Shown here piece by piece: positions 11,637 through 19,144 of a DNA stretch of 20,163 nucleotides; position 1 is the stretch's first letter, and each line of letters opens with the position of its first letter. The DNA is taken from the IMG/VR virus record IMGVR_UViG_3300042938_000885, positions 1 to 20,163 of that record. The stretch is one strand, 5' to 3'. The DNA comes from a virus. Under the pieces are notes generated by a model. It was not told the origin of the DNA. It did not search any database and saw nothing but the letters and a program-made list of their open reading frames with translations. Both the position numbers and the translations under genes were made by a program.

Positions 11637-12173
11637 CTAAGCTTCGTTTGTTGAGAGGGAGCCGCTGGCTGCAAGTTTCACGGGCTTGACATTGACAGGC
11701 TCGTTCACCCTCCAGGGGCAGCGGCGAATGCCCAAGAGGCGGTTCTTTGCAATGCGCTTAATCATCACGCGGTCAGACTGATTGCCGCCCAGAACGTGAT
11801 AGGCGGAAGCGTCCTCGCCTACGTACAGGCCCACATGCCCGCTACCCGATCCACGCGAGAACACCAGAACGTCACCAAGGCCAGCTTCCCGTTGCGGAGT
11901 GCCAAAGTTCAGCCAGTTCCGCGCCCAGAGCGGGTTGTAGGGGTCATCCCATCCGGCCTGCTTGGCAACGTAACTCATCCAAAGCCCGCACCACGCCGTA
12001 GCGTCTGCCTTGTAAACGCGGTCTAGGCCTACATCCTGCGCCCATTTAAGAATTGACGGGTTAGACCCCGGCCCCGGCTTTTCTGCCGTCCCGTAGGTCT
12101 TGACGGCCTCGACGAGGATGCGTGGCCCCACTTCCTTTTTAAGCCACTGGTATTGCGGGGGGAGTTCGGTCAA
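11637..12173 (-). CDS. TIGR02594-family endolysin (Cys-His-Asn peptidase/amidase)
   Basis: A 178-residue protein of the TIGR02594 type, NlpC/P60-CHAP-like, which cuts peptidoglycan during lysis. Landmarks: VKTYGTAEKPGPGSNPSILK near 25-43; WCGLWMSYVAKQAGW with Cys62; PLWARNWLNFGTP; GDVLVFSRGSGSGHVGLYVG with His113; and VLGGNQSDRV with Asn131. So the Cys-His-Asn triad is present. No signal peptide, so it needs the holin. The start is TTG at 12173, overlapping the preceding stop (TTGA) with GGAAGG nine bases upstream; the in-frame start at 12236 is inside the previous gene. The last 20 residues (after RRCPWR) form an extension of unknown role. Confidence 0.85.
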   Translation of the reverse strand: MTELPPQYQWLKKEVGPRILVEAVKTYGTAEKPGPGSNPSILKWAQDVGLDRVYKADATAWCGLWMSYVAKQAGWDDPYNPLWARNWLNFGTPQREAGLGDVLVFSRGSGSGHVGLYVGEDASAYHVLGGNQSDRVMIKRIAKNRLLGIRRCPWRVNEPVNVKPVKLAASGSLSTNEA

Positions 12174-12514
12174 AGGTCTATCCCTTCCTTTGGCTGGTCT
12201 ACAAACGTCCAAGACTCGCCCGCCGTAATCAGGCACGTGATGCCGCCTGGACGCCGGATGGTGATTGAGAACGTTCCCGTCTTGGGGTTGGTGAAAATCA
12301 GGACAGGCGTGTTGCCGTTCGCTAGGCCCGCAATCAATGGCGTCTCGCCAAAGTTGGCCTTGAGCATGTCAGTCATCTGCTTCGTCGGGCCGCAGGGGGT
12401 CAGGGTCGGTGCCTGTGCAGCCGCAGCAGTGGCGAGCCAGAAAATAATCACCATCACCATAGTCAGGAGGAAACAGCCAATCGCCACTGCACTGTCATTG
12501 GATTGGTGGCTCAT
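12170..12514 (-). CDS. Membrane-anchored or secreted phage protein
   Basis: A 114-residue protein with an N-terminal hydrophobic stretch (AIGCFLLTMVMVIIFWLATA, ending AAAAQA, a possible signal peptide cut), then a small domain: CGPTKQMTDMLKANFGETPL, a beta-rich core with TGTFSITIRRPGGITC, and a tryptophan near the end. Two cysteines, one at each end of the domain, could form a disulfide in the periplasm. This kind of protein is common in prophages beside lysis genes, of unknown function. GGGAGGG lies eight bases before the start. Confidence 0.65.
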   Translation of the reverse strand: MSHQSNDSAVAIGCFLLTMVMVIIFWLATAAAAQAPTLTPCGPTKQMTDMLKANFGETPLIAGLANGNTPVLIFTNPKTGTFSITIRRPGGITCLITAGESWTFVDQPKEGIDL

Positions 12515-12526
12515 GGCGAACCCTCC

Positions 12527-12901
12527 CTAACCGTTAGGTGGTGCAAACAGGCAATAGATGCCCTGACGGTCATCGCCGCGATAAGCGCCCATGATGCAGA
12601 TGTGCCAGTTGCCATCCTCAGACGGCTGCACACGGTCCCAGATGACCAGCGCATCGATGGGAAGCAGTGAATGTGGGTTAATCAGTTTGCTGCGCTCCAG
12701 CGACAGCCTCACACGCAGGCCGTTTGCCTCCGCTGATATTTCCCCCGGCTGGATTGCCCACATGGCGCAATCGTTCCCGCCACAGCAGGAGTTGTGATAA
12801 ACGGGGTCAGACTTGTTGGAATACCAAGAGTGAGCCTTAGCGGCCCCACATGAGATGCCGAGAGAAAGGGCCGTCAGGGTCAGGAATGTCGCTGCGTTCA
12901 T
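12527..12901 (-). CDS. Secreted cysteine-rich periplasmic protein of unknown function
   Basis: A 124-residue protein with a probable signal peptide (MNAATFLTLTALSLGISCGA, AKA before HSWY). The mature part begins HSWYSNKSDPVYHNSCCGGN and contains six or so cysteines in CC-x2-NDC and later IC, YC; this HSWY...CC...DC pattern is widespread in alphaproteobacterial genomes and prophages, function unknown. Periplasmic with disulfides is likely. Its first 65 bases overlap the 3' end of the DUF6378-like gene in another frame. It may be an envelope-modifying, superinfection-related or lysis-accessory factor, a guess from its place in the late operon. Confidence 0.6.
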   Translation of the reverse strand: MNAATFLTLTALSLGISCGAAKAHSWYSNKSDPVYHNSCCGGNDCAMWAIQPGEISAEANGLRVRLSLERSKLINPHSLLPIDALVIWDRVQPSEDGNWHICIMGAYRGDDRQGIYCLFAPPNG

Positions 12902-13196
12902 CCGGGTCCATTTCCATGATGGTTACGTTGGCCCTGGATGCAGTCTTTTTATGATTGAACTCATTGAAGACGATAAGATCGGCATAGCCAGCGAGGTCCA
13001 CCCAGTGGTCCTTCTCCGGTGAGCCGCAGACAATGCGAGCAAGTTTCGTGCAGATGAGGTCCAGACTTTCCCGCTGCATTAGCGAGAGATTGTCATGCGT
13101 TGGACCGTCCTGAAGAATGGCCTTGAGAGCCTGAGAGATGCGGGCGACATTGGTGTAATCGCCGTGCGTTTTCTGACGTTCTTTCAGAATGCTCAT
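12837..13196 (-). CDS. DUF6378-like phage protein
   Basis: A 119-residue protein beginning ERQKTHGDYTNVARISQALK, which matches the start of DUF6378 proteins (ERGKTHGDY), common in phages. The middle is helical (LMQRESLDLICTKLARIVCG), and a segment DHWVDLAGYADLIVFNEF follows, also typical. Related to MazG-like or dUTPase-like folds by helix pattern is possible but not shown. Unknown function. The start at 13196 overlaps the stop of the metallophosphoesterase gene as ATGA. The 3' end overlaps the signal-peptide gene by 65 bases. Confidence 0.7.
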   Translation of the reverse strand: MSILKERQKTHGDYTNVARISQALKAILQDGPTHDNLSLMQRESLDLICTKLARIVCGSPEKDHWVDLAGYADLIVFNEFNHKKTASRANVTIMEMDPDERSDIPDPDGPFSRHLMWGR

Positions 13197-14191
13197 GCAG
13201 CCCGCTTAACCTTAGAAACTGGCAAAACTTTGTTGATAACGTTCTGTCCACGGAAATACGCTTGACCGTTGAGAACCCTACAAAACTCAGGCTCCAGAAG
13301 CATCCCGTTCGGTGCAAAGTTAAGAACAGAAAAGCCCTGACTCCAGTTGACCGGACGGTCAAGGGTGTAGTGGAATTTCGGCTGATCTGGCCCAAAGTTC
13401 GACAGGGTGCCACACTCGATGCCCCAGCGAAGTCCATTGTAATCCGCCCACTGAACGGCCTGTAACCGATGGGTATGACCAGTCACCGTATTGACGCCAG
13501 ACTTGACCGCATTGTTATAGGCGCTGTGAACGCCGTTGTGCCACGAGTGCATGACAACCGTGTGCTTGTTCAGGTGCATGGACATAGCGAAGTCCCATGC
13601 CGGGAAATGGTCCTCAAGCGATGCGCCAGGAACCCCGCGAAATTCCGGGGCCTCAGATGCAAGGCGGGTATTGAACCGCAGGCAGTGGTTCCCGTACAGC
13701 CACACAAGCGGGGTGCCGTTTGGGGCCGCGCTCTCAAGTTCGGCGTGGAGTTCCTTGGCCGCGTCCAGTTCTTCAACCACGGTTGGAACCGTCTGCCAGC
13801 CTATGGGCGGGTGCCTGGAGATTGATGCCATATCCACGCTGTCGCCGTTTGCAATGATGAGAATGGGCTTCAGTTCCTTGATGAGTTCGACCAGAGCATC
13901 AAAGGCGACTGATCTATCCCCCGGCCATGCGTGGAGGTCACTGGCGACGATGACAGCCCCGGTGATGTTCTCGTTTATTGCGCGGTAGCCGTTCTTTGGG
14001 ACGGAAATTCTAGGCCGCTTGCTCTTTGCTTCATCTGCGGCGTCAAGGATGAGCCCGTGCCGTTCCTCAATTGCTGCCCGCCTGCGATAGATTTGGCGAA
14101 CGTCAATGCCGAGGGCTTCCGAGACACGTGCGGGGGAACCCAGCCGCTTCCAACAGGAAATGAACTCTTCGTCGCTGACCTTGAGTGGCAT
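13193..14191 (-). CDS. Calcineurin-like metallophosphoesterase with N-terminal HTH
   Basis: A 332-residue protein. Residues 5-45 look like a helix-turn-helix (FISCWKRLGSPARVSEALGI, then QIYRRRAAIEE). The rest is a metallophosphoesterase with ordered metal-binding motifs: SDLHAW (Asp85, His87), NGDSVDM (Asp117, Asp120), YGNHCLRFN (Asn168, His169), MHSWH (His215, His218), GHTHRLQ (His239, His241). These enzymes hydrolyse phosphodiesters or phosphomonoesters with two metal ions; phage examples include nucleases and tRNA/RNA-repair phosphatases. Its place amid late genes suggests DNA-end or RNA repair, or countering defence. AGGAG five bases before the ATG supports the start. Confidence 0.82.
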   Translation of the reverse strand: MPLKVSDEEFISCWKRLGSPARVSEALGIDVRQIYRRRAAIEERHGLILDAADEAKSKRPRISVPKNGYRAINENITGAVIVASDLHAWPGDRSVAFDALVELIKELKPILIIANGDSVDMASISRHPPIGWQTVPTVVEELDAAKELHAELESAAPNGTPLVWLYGNHCLRFNTRLASEAPEFRGVPGASLEDHFPAWDFAMSMHLNKHTVVMHSWHNGVHSAYNNAVKSGVNTVTGHTHRLQAVQWADYNGLRWGIECGTLSNFGPDQPKFHYTLDRPVNWSQGFSVLNFAPNGMLLEPEFCRVLNGQAYFRGQNVINKVLPVSKVKRAA

Positions 14192-14199
14192 TAAAACTC

Positions 14200-14430
14200 C
14201 TAATCTTCGCGCCTATATCCTAGCCGCCAAAGAAGATCGGCAAGGGTAATCCCGGCTTGGTTGACCGCCTCTTCGGAAAGGTCGGGGAAAAGACAATGCA
14301 GGCCCTCATGGATCGCTATGTCCATGTGAGTTTTGTCTTCGAGAAAAGGGTCTATCTCAATGCGGAAACCGGGACGCGAAAGGCCCCAACACCCTTTATT
14401 CCGCTTATGCGTAAAGCGGATACGGCGCAT
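14200..14430 (-). CDS. Zincin-like phage metallopeptidase
   Basis: A 76-residue protein carrying the zinc motif HEGLH at 41-45 (AIHEGLHCLFPDLSEEAVNQ), preceded by a basic stretch and a beta-like segment (SRPGFRIEIDPFLED). The size and the HExxH followed by DLSEEAV match the small zincin-like peptidases found in phages, possibly a domain from the toxin or host-targeting type. A third metal ligand is probably Glu53 or Glu54, ten or so residues downstream, not proved. Directly preceded by the small membrane gene with no gap. Confidence 0.65.
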   Translation of the reverse strand: MRRIRFTHKRNKGCWGLSRPGFRIEIDPFLEDKTHMDIAIHEGLHCLFPDLSEEAVNQAGITLADLLWRLGYRRED

Positions 14431-14640
14431 TTACTTGCCCTTGGAAACACGCGACCAGATTTGTACGCCAAGCCACATGCAGCCAAGGACAGGCATCAAC
14501 AAAGCGGCAAGCGTAGATATTTCGGAAAGCCAATAATAGAAGGTTGGATTGATGCCTGTAATGACGGCAAGAATAGCTATAGCGTCTGTGATGCGCTCCA
14601 TGACCTCACCATGCAAAAACTTGAGAAACCGAGCAGGCAT
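14431..14640 (-). CDS. Small membrane protein, holin-like
   Basis: A 69-residue protein with two hydrophobic segments (ITDAIAILAVITGINP and STLAALLMPVLGCMWLGVQI) and a basic end (WSRVSKGK). Topology fits a small holin or a phage membrane protein. ATG 14640 follows AGGGA about ten bases upstream; ATG 14601 (MERITDAIA) is an alternative with GAGG only two bases away. Function not recognised. Confidence 0.6.
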   Translation of the reverse strand: MPARFLKFLHGEVMERITDAIAILAVITGINPTFYYWLSEISTLAALLMPVLGCMWLGVQIWSRVSKGK

Positions 14641-14652
14641 CGCAGTGTTTCC

Positions 14653-14883
14653 CTACGCGACCAGATGAACGACAAGCACCAAACAACAGGCAATAAAGGG
14701 CGCGGCAATGCCTTTCCAATCAAAGGGCAAGCCGCTTTCCCATTGTGTGTATTCACGCCCCGCGTAGAAGGCCACGCCAGCAGCAAGGCCAGCGGTGAGG
14801 CCGAGAGGCCACCACAGGGCTGCAGCGATAATCAGCGATATTATCGCGTGACACATCCAGTAGCGCGGGAGCGGGCAGTTCAT
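14653..14883 (-). CDS. Small membrane protein after the tail fibre gene
   Basis: A 76-residue protein with two or three hydrophobic segments (HAIISLIIAAALWWPLGLTA, GLAAGVAFYAG, APFIACCLVLVVHLVA) and a polar loop REYTQWESGLPFDWKG. The ATG at 14883 overlaps the tail fibre stop (TAATG), so it is coupled to it; an in-frame start at 15000 would lie inside the tail fibre gene. Similar proteins occur near tail fibre genes in phages without known role. Together with the next small membrane gene it gives a second holin-like pair distant from the endolysin. Confidence 0.65.
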   Translation of the reverse strand: MNCPLPRYWMCHAIISLIIAAALWWPLGLTAGLAAGVAFYAGREYTQWESGLPFDWKGIAAPFIACCLVLVVHLVA

Positions 14884-15908
14884 TATGCCGTCACGGCCTT
14901 GATGACCGCGAAATTCAGCGTCAGGGCTTCTGAGCGAGAGCCGCCAGACCTGTTTAAAAGCGTAACGACAAATGAGCCAGCAGAAACAGAACCGACCCAC
15001 ACCTGATAATTGAGGCCGACGTTCGCGTCACCAGATGAAATATGAATGATTACTGTGTCCGTTGCAGCAACAGTAGAATTAGTTACTGAGAATTGGACAG
15101 CAGTCGCTGCTGCCAGGGCGTCAGCGGTTGTAATGATTCTGCCGTTGGTCTTGTTGAGGTTGACGCCTGTACCCTTGGAGGTGATCTGCGTAACCGTGCC
15201 GCCGCTGCCCGTGCCGTAGCCGAGGCCACCGGAGTTTGTGACAAGAACATTTTTGTTGGTGTCTACGCGGAAAGCTTCTGCATTGTTCTGGTAGACAACA
15301 ACGGCGTGGTTGCTGACGTTCCCGATGATGCTTGCCAATGACGCCGCAACCGGAGCCATGAACACTTCAACGGTGCCATCATTAGCGCCAATTGTTCCAG
15401 ATGTTTGGAATTTGTATCCCGCTGCTGCAGTGCGACCTATGCCGACGTTGCCGCTGCTGTCAGAAATAAGCGGGAGAATGCTATCCACTAGAACAAAACA
15501 GGTGTTCGCCGTGTTGTAAGCGACTTCGACAAACCTACCAGCCGGAATGTCACCGGAGGCAAGGTTCGTCAGCGTACCGCCAAGGACTTTCTTGATGGTC
15601 GTGGCACCAAGCGAATTGACGTTCAGAGTGCAGGAACCCGTCACCGCCGTATTGGTGATGAACGCAAACCTCTGGCCGTTGTAGTACGCAGCCGGGGCAA
15701 CGGAATAGGTCAGGGTAAGCGCCGTACCTGTACCAGCAGAAGTTACAGTATAATTGCGCCAGTTCCATTCACGGGTGACGGCACCCTGGAGCGCACGGCC
15801 CGCATCGTCCAGCGTGGACGGGGCTGCGGCACCAGACCACGAAGGCATGGTCCCGGTGGCGTTCGAGGCGTCTGTTTGACTGAAGGTTGCAGAGCCAAAA
15901 TCAGGCAT
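14883..15908 (-). CDS. Tail fibre or spike protein
   Basis: A 341-residue virion protein. It begins MPDFGSATFSQTDASNATGT MPSW, with a domain to about 140 that resembles tail-fibre or spike stems (ALTLTYSVAPAAYYNGQRFA, and repeated Thr/Gly/Asn-rich beta strands), a middle NVGIGRTAAAGYKFQTSGTI part like tail-fibre and head-fibre repeats, and a C-terminal beta-rich domain (TGVNLNKTNGRIITTADALA) that recurs in phage receptor-binding proteins. It should attach to the host surface and set host range. The start at 15908 has GGAG eight bases upstream; the frame open back to 15935 adds a poor N-terminus. No chaperone is recognised nearby. Confidence 0.8.
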   Translation of the reverse strand: MPDFGSATFSQTDASNATGTMPSWSGAAAPSTLDDAGRALQGAVTREWNWRNYTVTSAGTGTALTLTYSVAPAAYYNGQRFAFITNTAVTGSCTLNVNSLGATTIKKVLGGTLTNLASGDIPAGRFVEVAYNTANTCFVLVDSILPLISDSSGNVGIGRTAAAGYKFQTSGTIGANDGTVEVFMAPVAASLASIIGNVSNHAVVVYQNNAEAFRVDTNKNVLVTNSGGLGYGTGSGGTVTQITSKGTGVNLNKTNGRIITTADALAAATAVQFSVTNSTVAATDTVIIHISSGDANVGLNYQVWVGSVSAGSFVVTLLNRSGGSRSEALTLNFAVIKAVTA

Positions 15909-15965
15909 CGGGTAACTCCGAATAGGCCGCTTCACAGCGGGCGGGGAATAAGGTATGGGGTGGGG

Positions 15966-16082
15966 ATGCAGAACCCTGAACCGATTTTTCAGCCGGGAGG
16001 CGTCATTCGCCTTCTGCTCGTCGTTGTTACGGTGACAATAACCTACTACTGGGCCGGATTTGTCTGGGGGCTATTCTTCTGA
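15966..16082 (+). CDS. Possible 38-residue membrane microprotein antisense to the late operon
   Basis: In the 137-base gap before the tail fibre gene the plus strand encodes MQNPEPIFQPGGVIRLLLVV, then VTVTITYYWAGFVWGLFF: one hydrophobic helix after a polar head. Purine-rich GGGGTGGGG directly precedes the ATG, but spacing is not ideal. Its 3' end overlaps antisense with the end of the ejection-protein gene. If real it would be the only plus-strand gene in the late region; equally it may be a chance frame. Confidence 0.3.
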   Translation: MQNPEPIFQPGGVIRLLLVVVTVTITYYWAGFVWGLFF

Positions 16083-18067
16083 ATGGCGTCAATCCACATT
16101 AGCTGAAGCGTTCTAGCTAGTTTCTGATCCCCGCCCGTCACGAACTTCTCAAGGAAGCCGGGAGGAATTGGCCTGTTCAAGGGCAACTGAGCCTTGGTCA
16201 GAATTTCAGCCAAGAACGGCGCAACAAGGCGCTGGCGCTCCGTGACCAGCTTCTGCGTGATGGTTGGCAACGAACGCCGACCAACAGCACCAAGCAGGCC
16301 CGTGATGCCCGTGGTCCAAATGTCGTTGCCCATCAACTGACTGATGGTTGCCGTTCCCAATCCCCAGCCAGCCATTTCAGCTAACTGGCGGGCGGTTGTG
16401 GAGTTGCCCACTACTTCCCTGTTGGTGATGTTGAACTGGCGTTCGCGGCCAATTGCTTTCTGGATAATGCTGTCATTCTGACCAAGCGCAGCCTGTGATG
16501 CAGCGCGGCCCTGCGGCCTTATCATATCCGCATAAGCGCCTTCTGTCGCATTCCTATTCAGTAGGTCTTCAACCTTGGTGGCACCATAGGCTTGAGCAAC
16601 CTTCTGTTTATGTTGCGGCTTGACCTTACCAACCGCTTGAGGAAGGCCAAGCCCAACCCGCGATCCAGCCAACTTCGCGCCAAGATCAAACGCTTCGTCG
16701 CCCTGATAGGCATCCTGGCGCAAGGCGCGGGCAACCGCATACTCGTCGCCCGCCAAAAGGTCATCGAGCCGGGTTCTGAGTGCTTCGGCAGCAGAGGCAT
16801 ATTCGCTTGCCATCGGGTCGCCGTCACGGAAACCCTTCTTGGCCCAGCCGTCAAGAATGCGCTTGGTTTCATCCAAGACGGCAAGATTACCACCCGCAGA
16901 CGGGTCACGCGCCGCGCGGCTGGTGACGTTATCCAGCGCCTGCTGGAATGCCGTCCTGCCAATGGGCGTGGTGATAATGTTATCAAACTCGGTCAGGTCA
17001 ACTTCAGCGCCAGCCTTGCGGGCAGATGTATATGCCTTGTTGATAGTGGGCCGAACTTTGTCATACGCTTCCTTCTTCAGCGCATCGACGTTCTTAATAT
17101 TCCCGACAGGAAGTCCTGACGCTATTTCAACATCAGTGGCAAGTCGGGTGTTCTGTCCAGCCTTTCGACCCTCAACAAAGTCGGTGAGGATTTGGCGGGC
17201 CTCTGGGCTAATGTTGGCGGCGCGGCGCGTGGTGGCCGTTCCCGCGAAGCCAAGAACGTCAGCGAGGGCTGCATCAGGGCCAAGTTCTGCAAGTTTCTGC
17301 TGAACAGCGGCGGGGCCACCCGCCTTGTTGATGAGGTCAAAGACTTCCTGTTCCGCCTTGTTGAGCGGAGGGGCGTTGACGGTTGAGAATGCTTTGCTGA
17401 CCTTCTCAGCGCCCTTGGCAACAACTTTGCCAGCACCATAACCGCCAAAGCCAATTAACGCACCAGCGCCAGTACCCTTGAGGGCATTGATAGTGCGATC
17501 TTCGATGCTGCTTGCATCCTCTAGCGCACCGCCAATAAAGCCGTAGCCGGAACCCGTTGCTGAAGCGCCAAGAAGCCCCCTTGCCCACCCAGGCGCTTTA
17601 GCGGGACCAGCCCAAGCGGGTCCACGCGCCACGCCGATCATGATACCGCCTGCGCGACCAAGCCCCGTGCCAATCGGGCTTTCTTCATTGTACGCAGCTT
17701 GATTGTCACGCTGCTCTTGTAGGATTTTGTCGTAATTGTCACCCCAAGTCCAACCGTTGCCACGCGCCACATCAAATGCAGAACGCACCAAGGCACCGCC
17801 CGCAGCGTTCAACTTTGACTGCCCGCCCATCGTGAGGGTGTCCATGCCCTCCTTTGCGCTGCTCCACTGGCTTGCGTCACCTACAGGCGCGGCCTGCAAT
17901 GAAATATCGGGAATAGACGCGCCAATGTCGGGAGCCATTCCAGCAGAACCAACATCAGCTGAGTCGCCGCCCAACTGCCGCTTCAATGCGTTGTACGCAC
18001 CCTGAGCGTCAGCCCCGGTGACTTTGTACTTTTTACCGTCCGGGCCTGTGATGATGTAAGATGGCAT
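16046..18067 (-). CDS. Putative internal virion (ejection) protein
   Basis: A 673-residue protein. It begins with a compact motif MPSYIITGPDGKKYKVTGAD AQGAYNALKRQL, of the type found at the N-terminus of several large phage internal proteins. A long glycine/alanine-rich stretch at about 130-220 (SPIGTGLGRAGGIMIGVARG, then TGAGALIGFGGYGAGKVVAK) is hydrophobic enough to enter a membrane, followed by long helices with ARG/ASN/ASP. This pattern matches proteins injected with DNA from podovirus-like capsids. No lysozyme motif was seen. The start at 18067 has GGAG ten bases upstream; an in-frame ATG at 18094 overlaps the previous gene. It follows a related large protein by four bases. Confidence 0.65.
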   Translation of the reverse strand: MPSYIITGPDGKKYKVTGADAQGAYNALKRQLGGDSADVGSAGMAPDIGASIPDISLQAAPVGDASQWSSAKEGMDTLTMGGQSKLNAAGGALVRSAFDVARGNGWTWGDNYDKILQEQRDNQAAYNEESPIGTGLGRAGGIMIGVARGPAWAGPAKAPGWARGLLGASATGSGYGFIGGALEDASSIEDRTINALKGTGAGALIGFGGYGAGKVVAKGAEKVSKAFSTVNAPPLNKAEQEVFDLINKAGGPAAVQQKLAELGPDAALADVLGFAGTATTRRAANISPEARQILTDFVEGRKAGQNTRLATDVEIASGLPVGNIKNVDALKKEAYDKVRPTINKAYTSARKAGAEVDLTEFDNIITTPIGRTAFQQALDNVTSRAARDPSAGGNLAVLDETKRILDGWAKKGFRDGDPMASEYASAAEALRTRLDDLLAGDEYAVARALRQDAYQGDEAFDLGAKLAGSRVGLGLPQAVGKVKPQHKQKVAQAYGATKVEDLLNRNATEGAYADMIRPQGRAASQAALGQNDSIIQKAIGRERQFNITNREVVGNSTTARQLAEMAGWGLGTATISQLMGNDIWTTGITGLLGAVGRRSLPTITQKLVTERQRLVAPFLAEILTKAQLPLNRPIPPGFLEKFVTGGDQKLARTLQLMWIDAIQKNSPQTNPAQ

Positions 18068-18071
18068 CGTG

Positions 18072-19133
18072 TCAGTTCTCCGGTACAGCTTCAATGGTGT
18101 AGCCGTCTTCAGTCACAACGGGCTGCGGCGCATTACCGTAGCTATTGGAACGCCTTAATTCCTGAACGCGCTGCGTCTTGATTGCCTTCTGTCTTTCGGC
18201 CAGCGTCTTCATGCGAAGAATCGTCCGTTTTCTGATGTCGGGCGGGGTGCTGGGGTCAGCAAGAATTTCAACAAACTGCCTCAACTCTTGGTCAGTGGTA
18301 GCGCCAGCGAGAGTGTCTGCCATCGACTTGATGGCTTCCAATGACATAATCTGGCTAAACTCGCGGGTGGCCGCTGCGGCGTTCGGGTCCATTACCATTC
18401 CAGCCCCAGGAATGGCTGTTCCAGCCCACCCACGAACACCAGCGGTCACGCCAGTGAATGTCTTCTCGTTAAGTTCAAGCGCCCTGTCGAGAGACGATAT
18501 TGTTCCGTCAATAGCCGGAAGTTCGTCTTCAGACTTCCAAAGCTCTTTCTTGTCTGTTGCCGTAGCGCGGTTGTCTTGGCTCGACTTCTTGCCGCCAAGA
18601 GGTGCCCAACCCGAACCCGTCCACTGGACAACTTGTTCCTGTCCGGTGCTTTCGTCAAAGATCGTCTTGGTCGGAGGCGCTTCGTTATAGGCAACCGGAT
18701 CAGGGAAGTATTTCTGCTTCACATAATTCGGGATAACCGCGCTGGGGAACGCCTTAGCCATAGACTGCATTTCAGGCGGAAGGCCAGCGATGGCCGCAGA
18801 CTGTGCGTCTTCCTCTGCCTGCCTAGCCGCTGCCTCTTCCTGACGCTGCTGCTGCTGGTAGTCGTATTCTTTCTTCCGCATATCGAGTGCGCTGGCTGCG
18901 ACTGCCCGCTGGCGGTAGTTGTCAAGACCTTCGCCGCCGCCCAAGGCAAGGCCCTGCGCCCATGCGCCTGACTTGCCGGAAGCCAGACCAGCGCCAAGGC
19001 CCTGAAGCGAGCCGCCAAGCCAAGCCATCTTGGCCTGCTGCGGAGTGTAGTACCCACCAAGCAGAGACTGATACGGATCAGGCTGCTGGTTGTTCATGCC
19101 AAGAAGGCCGGGGAACGGGTTTTTGATTTGCAT
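18072..19133 (-). CDS. Putative internal virion or structural protein
   Basis: A 353-residue protein starting MQIKNPFPGLLGMNNQQPDP YQSLLGG, with a Gly/Ala-rich membrane-like segment (QAKMAWLGGSLQGLGAGLAS), a long Gln/Glu/Arg coiled coil at about 75-120 (YDYQQQQRQEEAAARQAEED), then a helical domain with GVTAGVRGWAGTAIPGAGMV and EFSQIMSLEAIKSMADTLAG, and a C-terminal beta tail. The second half resembles virion internal proteins of alphaproteobacterial podoviruses. GAGGGG eight bases upstream supports the start at 19133; the longer frame to 19358 runs through the previous gene. Unknown exact role. Confidence 0.6.
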   Translation of the reverse strand: MQIKNPFPGLLGMNNQQPDPYQSLLGGYYTPQQAKMAWLGGSLQGLGAGLASGKSGAWAQGLALGGGEGLDNYRQRAVAASALDMRKKEYDYQQQQRQEEAAARQAEEDAQSAAIAGLPPEMQSMAKAFPSAVIPNYVKQKYFPDPVAYNEAPPTKTIFDESTGQEQVVQWTGSGWAPLGGKKSSQDNRATATDKKELWKSEDELPAIDGTISSLDRALELNEKTFTGVTAGVRGWAGTAIPGAGMVMDPNAAAATREFSQIMSLEAIKSMADTLAGATTDQELRQFVEILADPSTPPDIRKRTILRMKTLAERQKAIKTQRVQELRRSNSYGNAPQPVVTEDGYTIEAVPEN

Positions 19134-19144
19134 GGTGTTACCCC

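Noticed and set aside
14257-15006. 249-codon plus-strand frame
   Set aside because: It is antisense to four coupled late genes, with low-quality composition and no motif.
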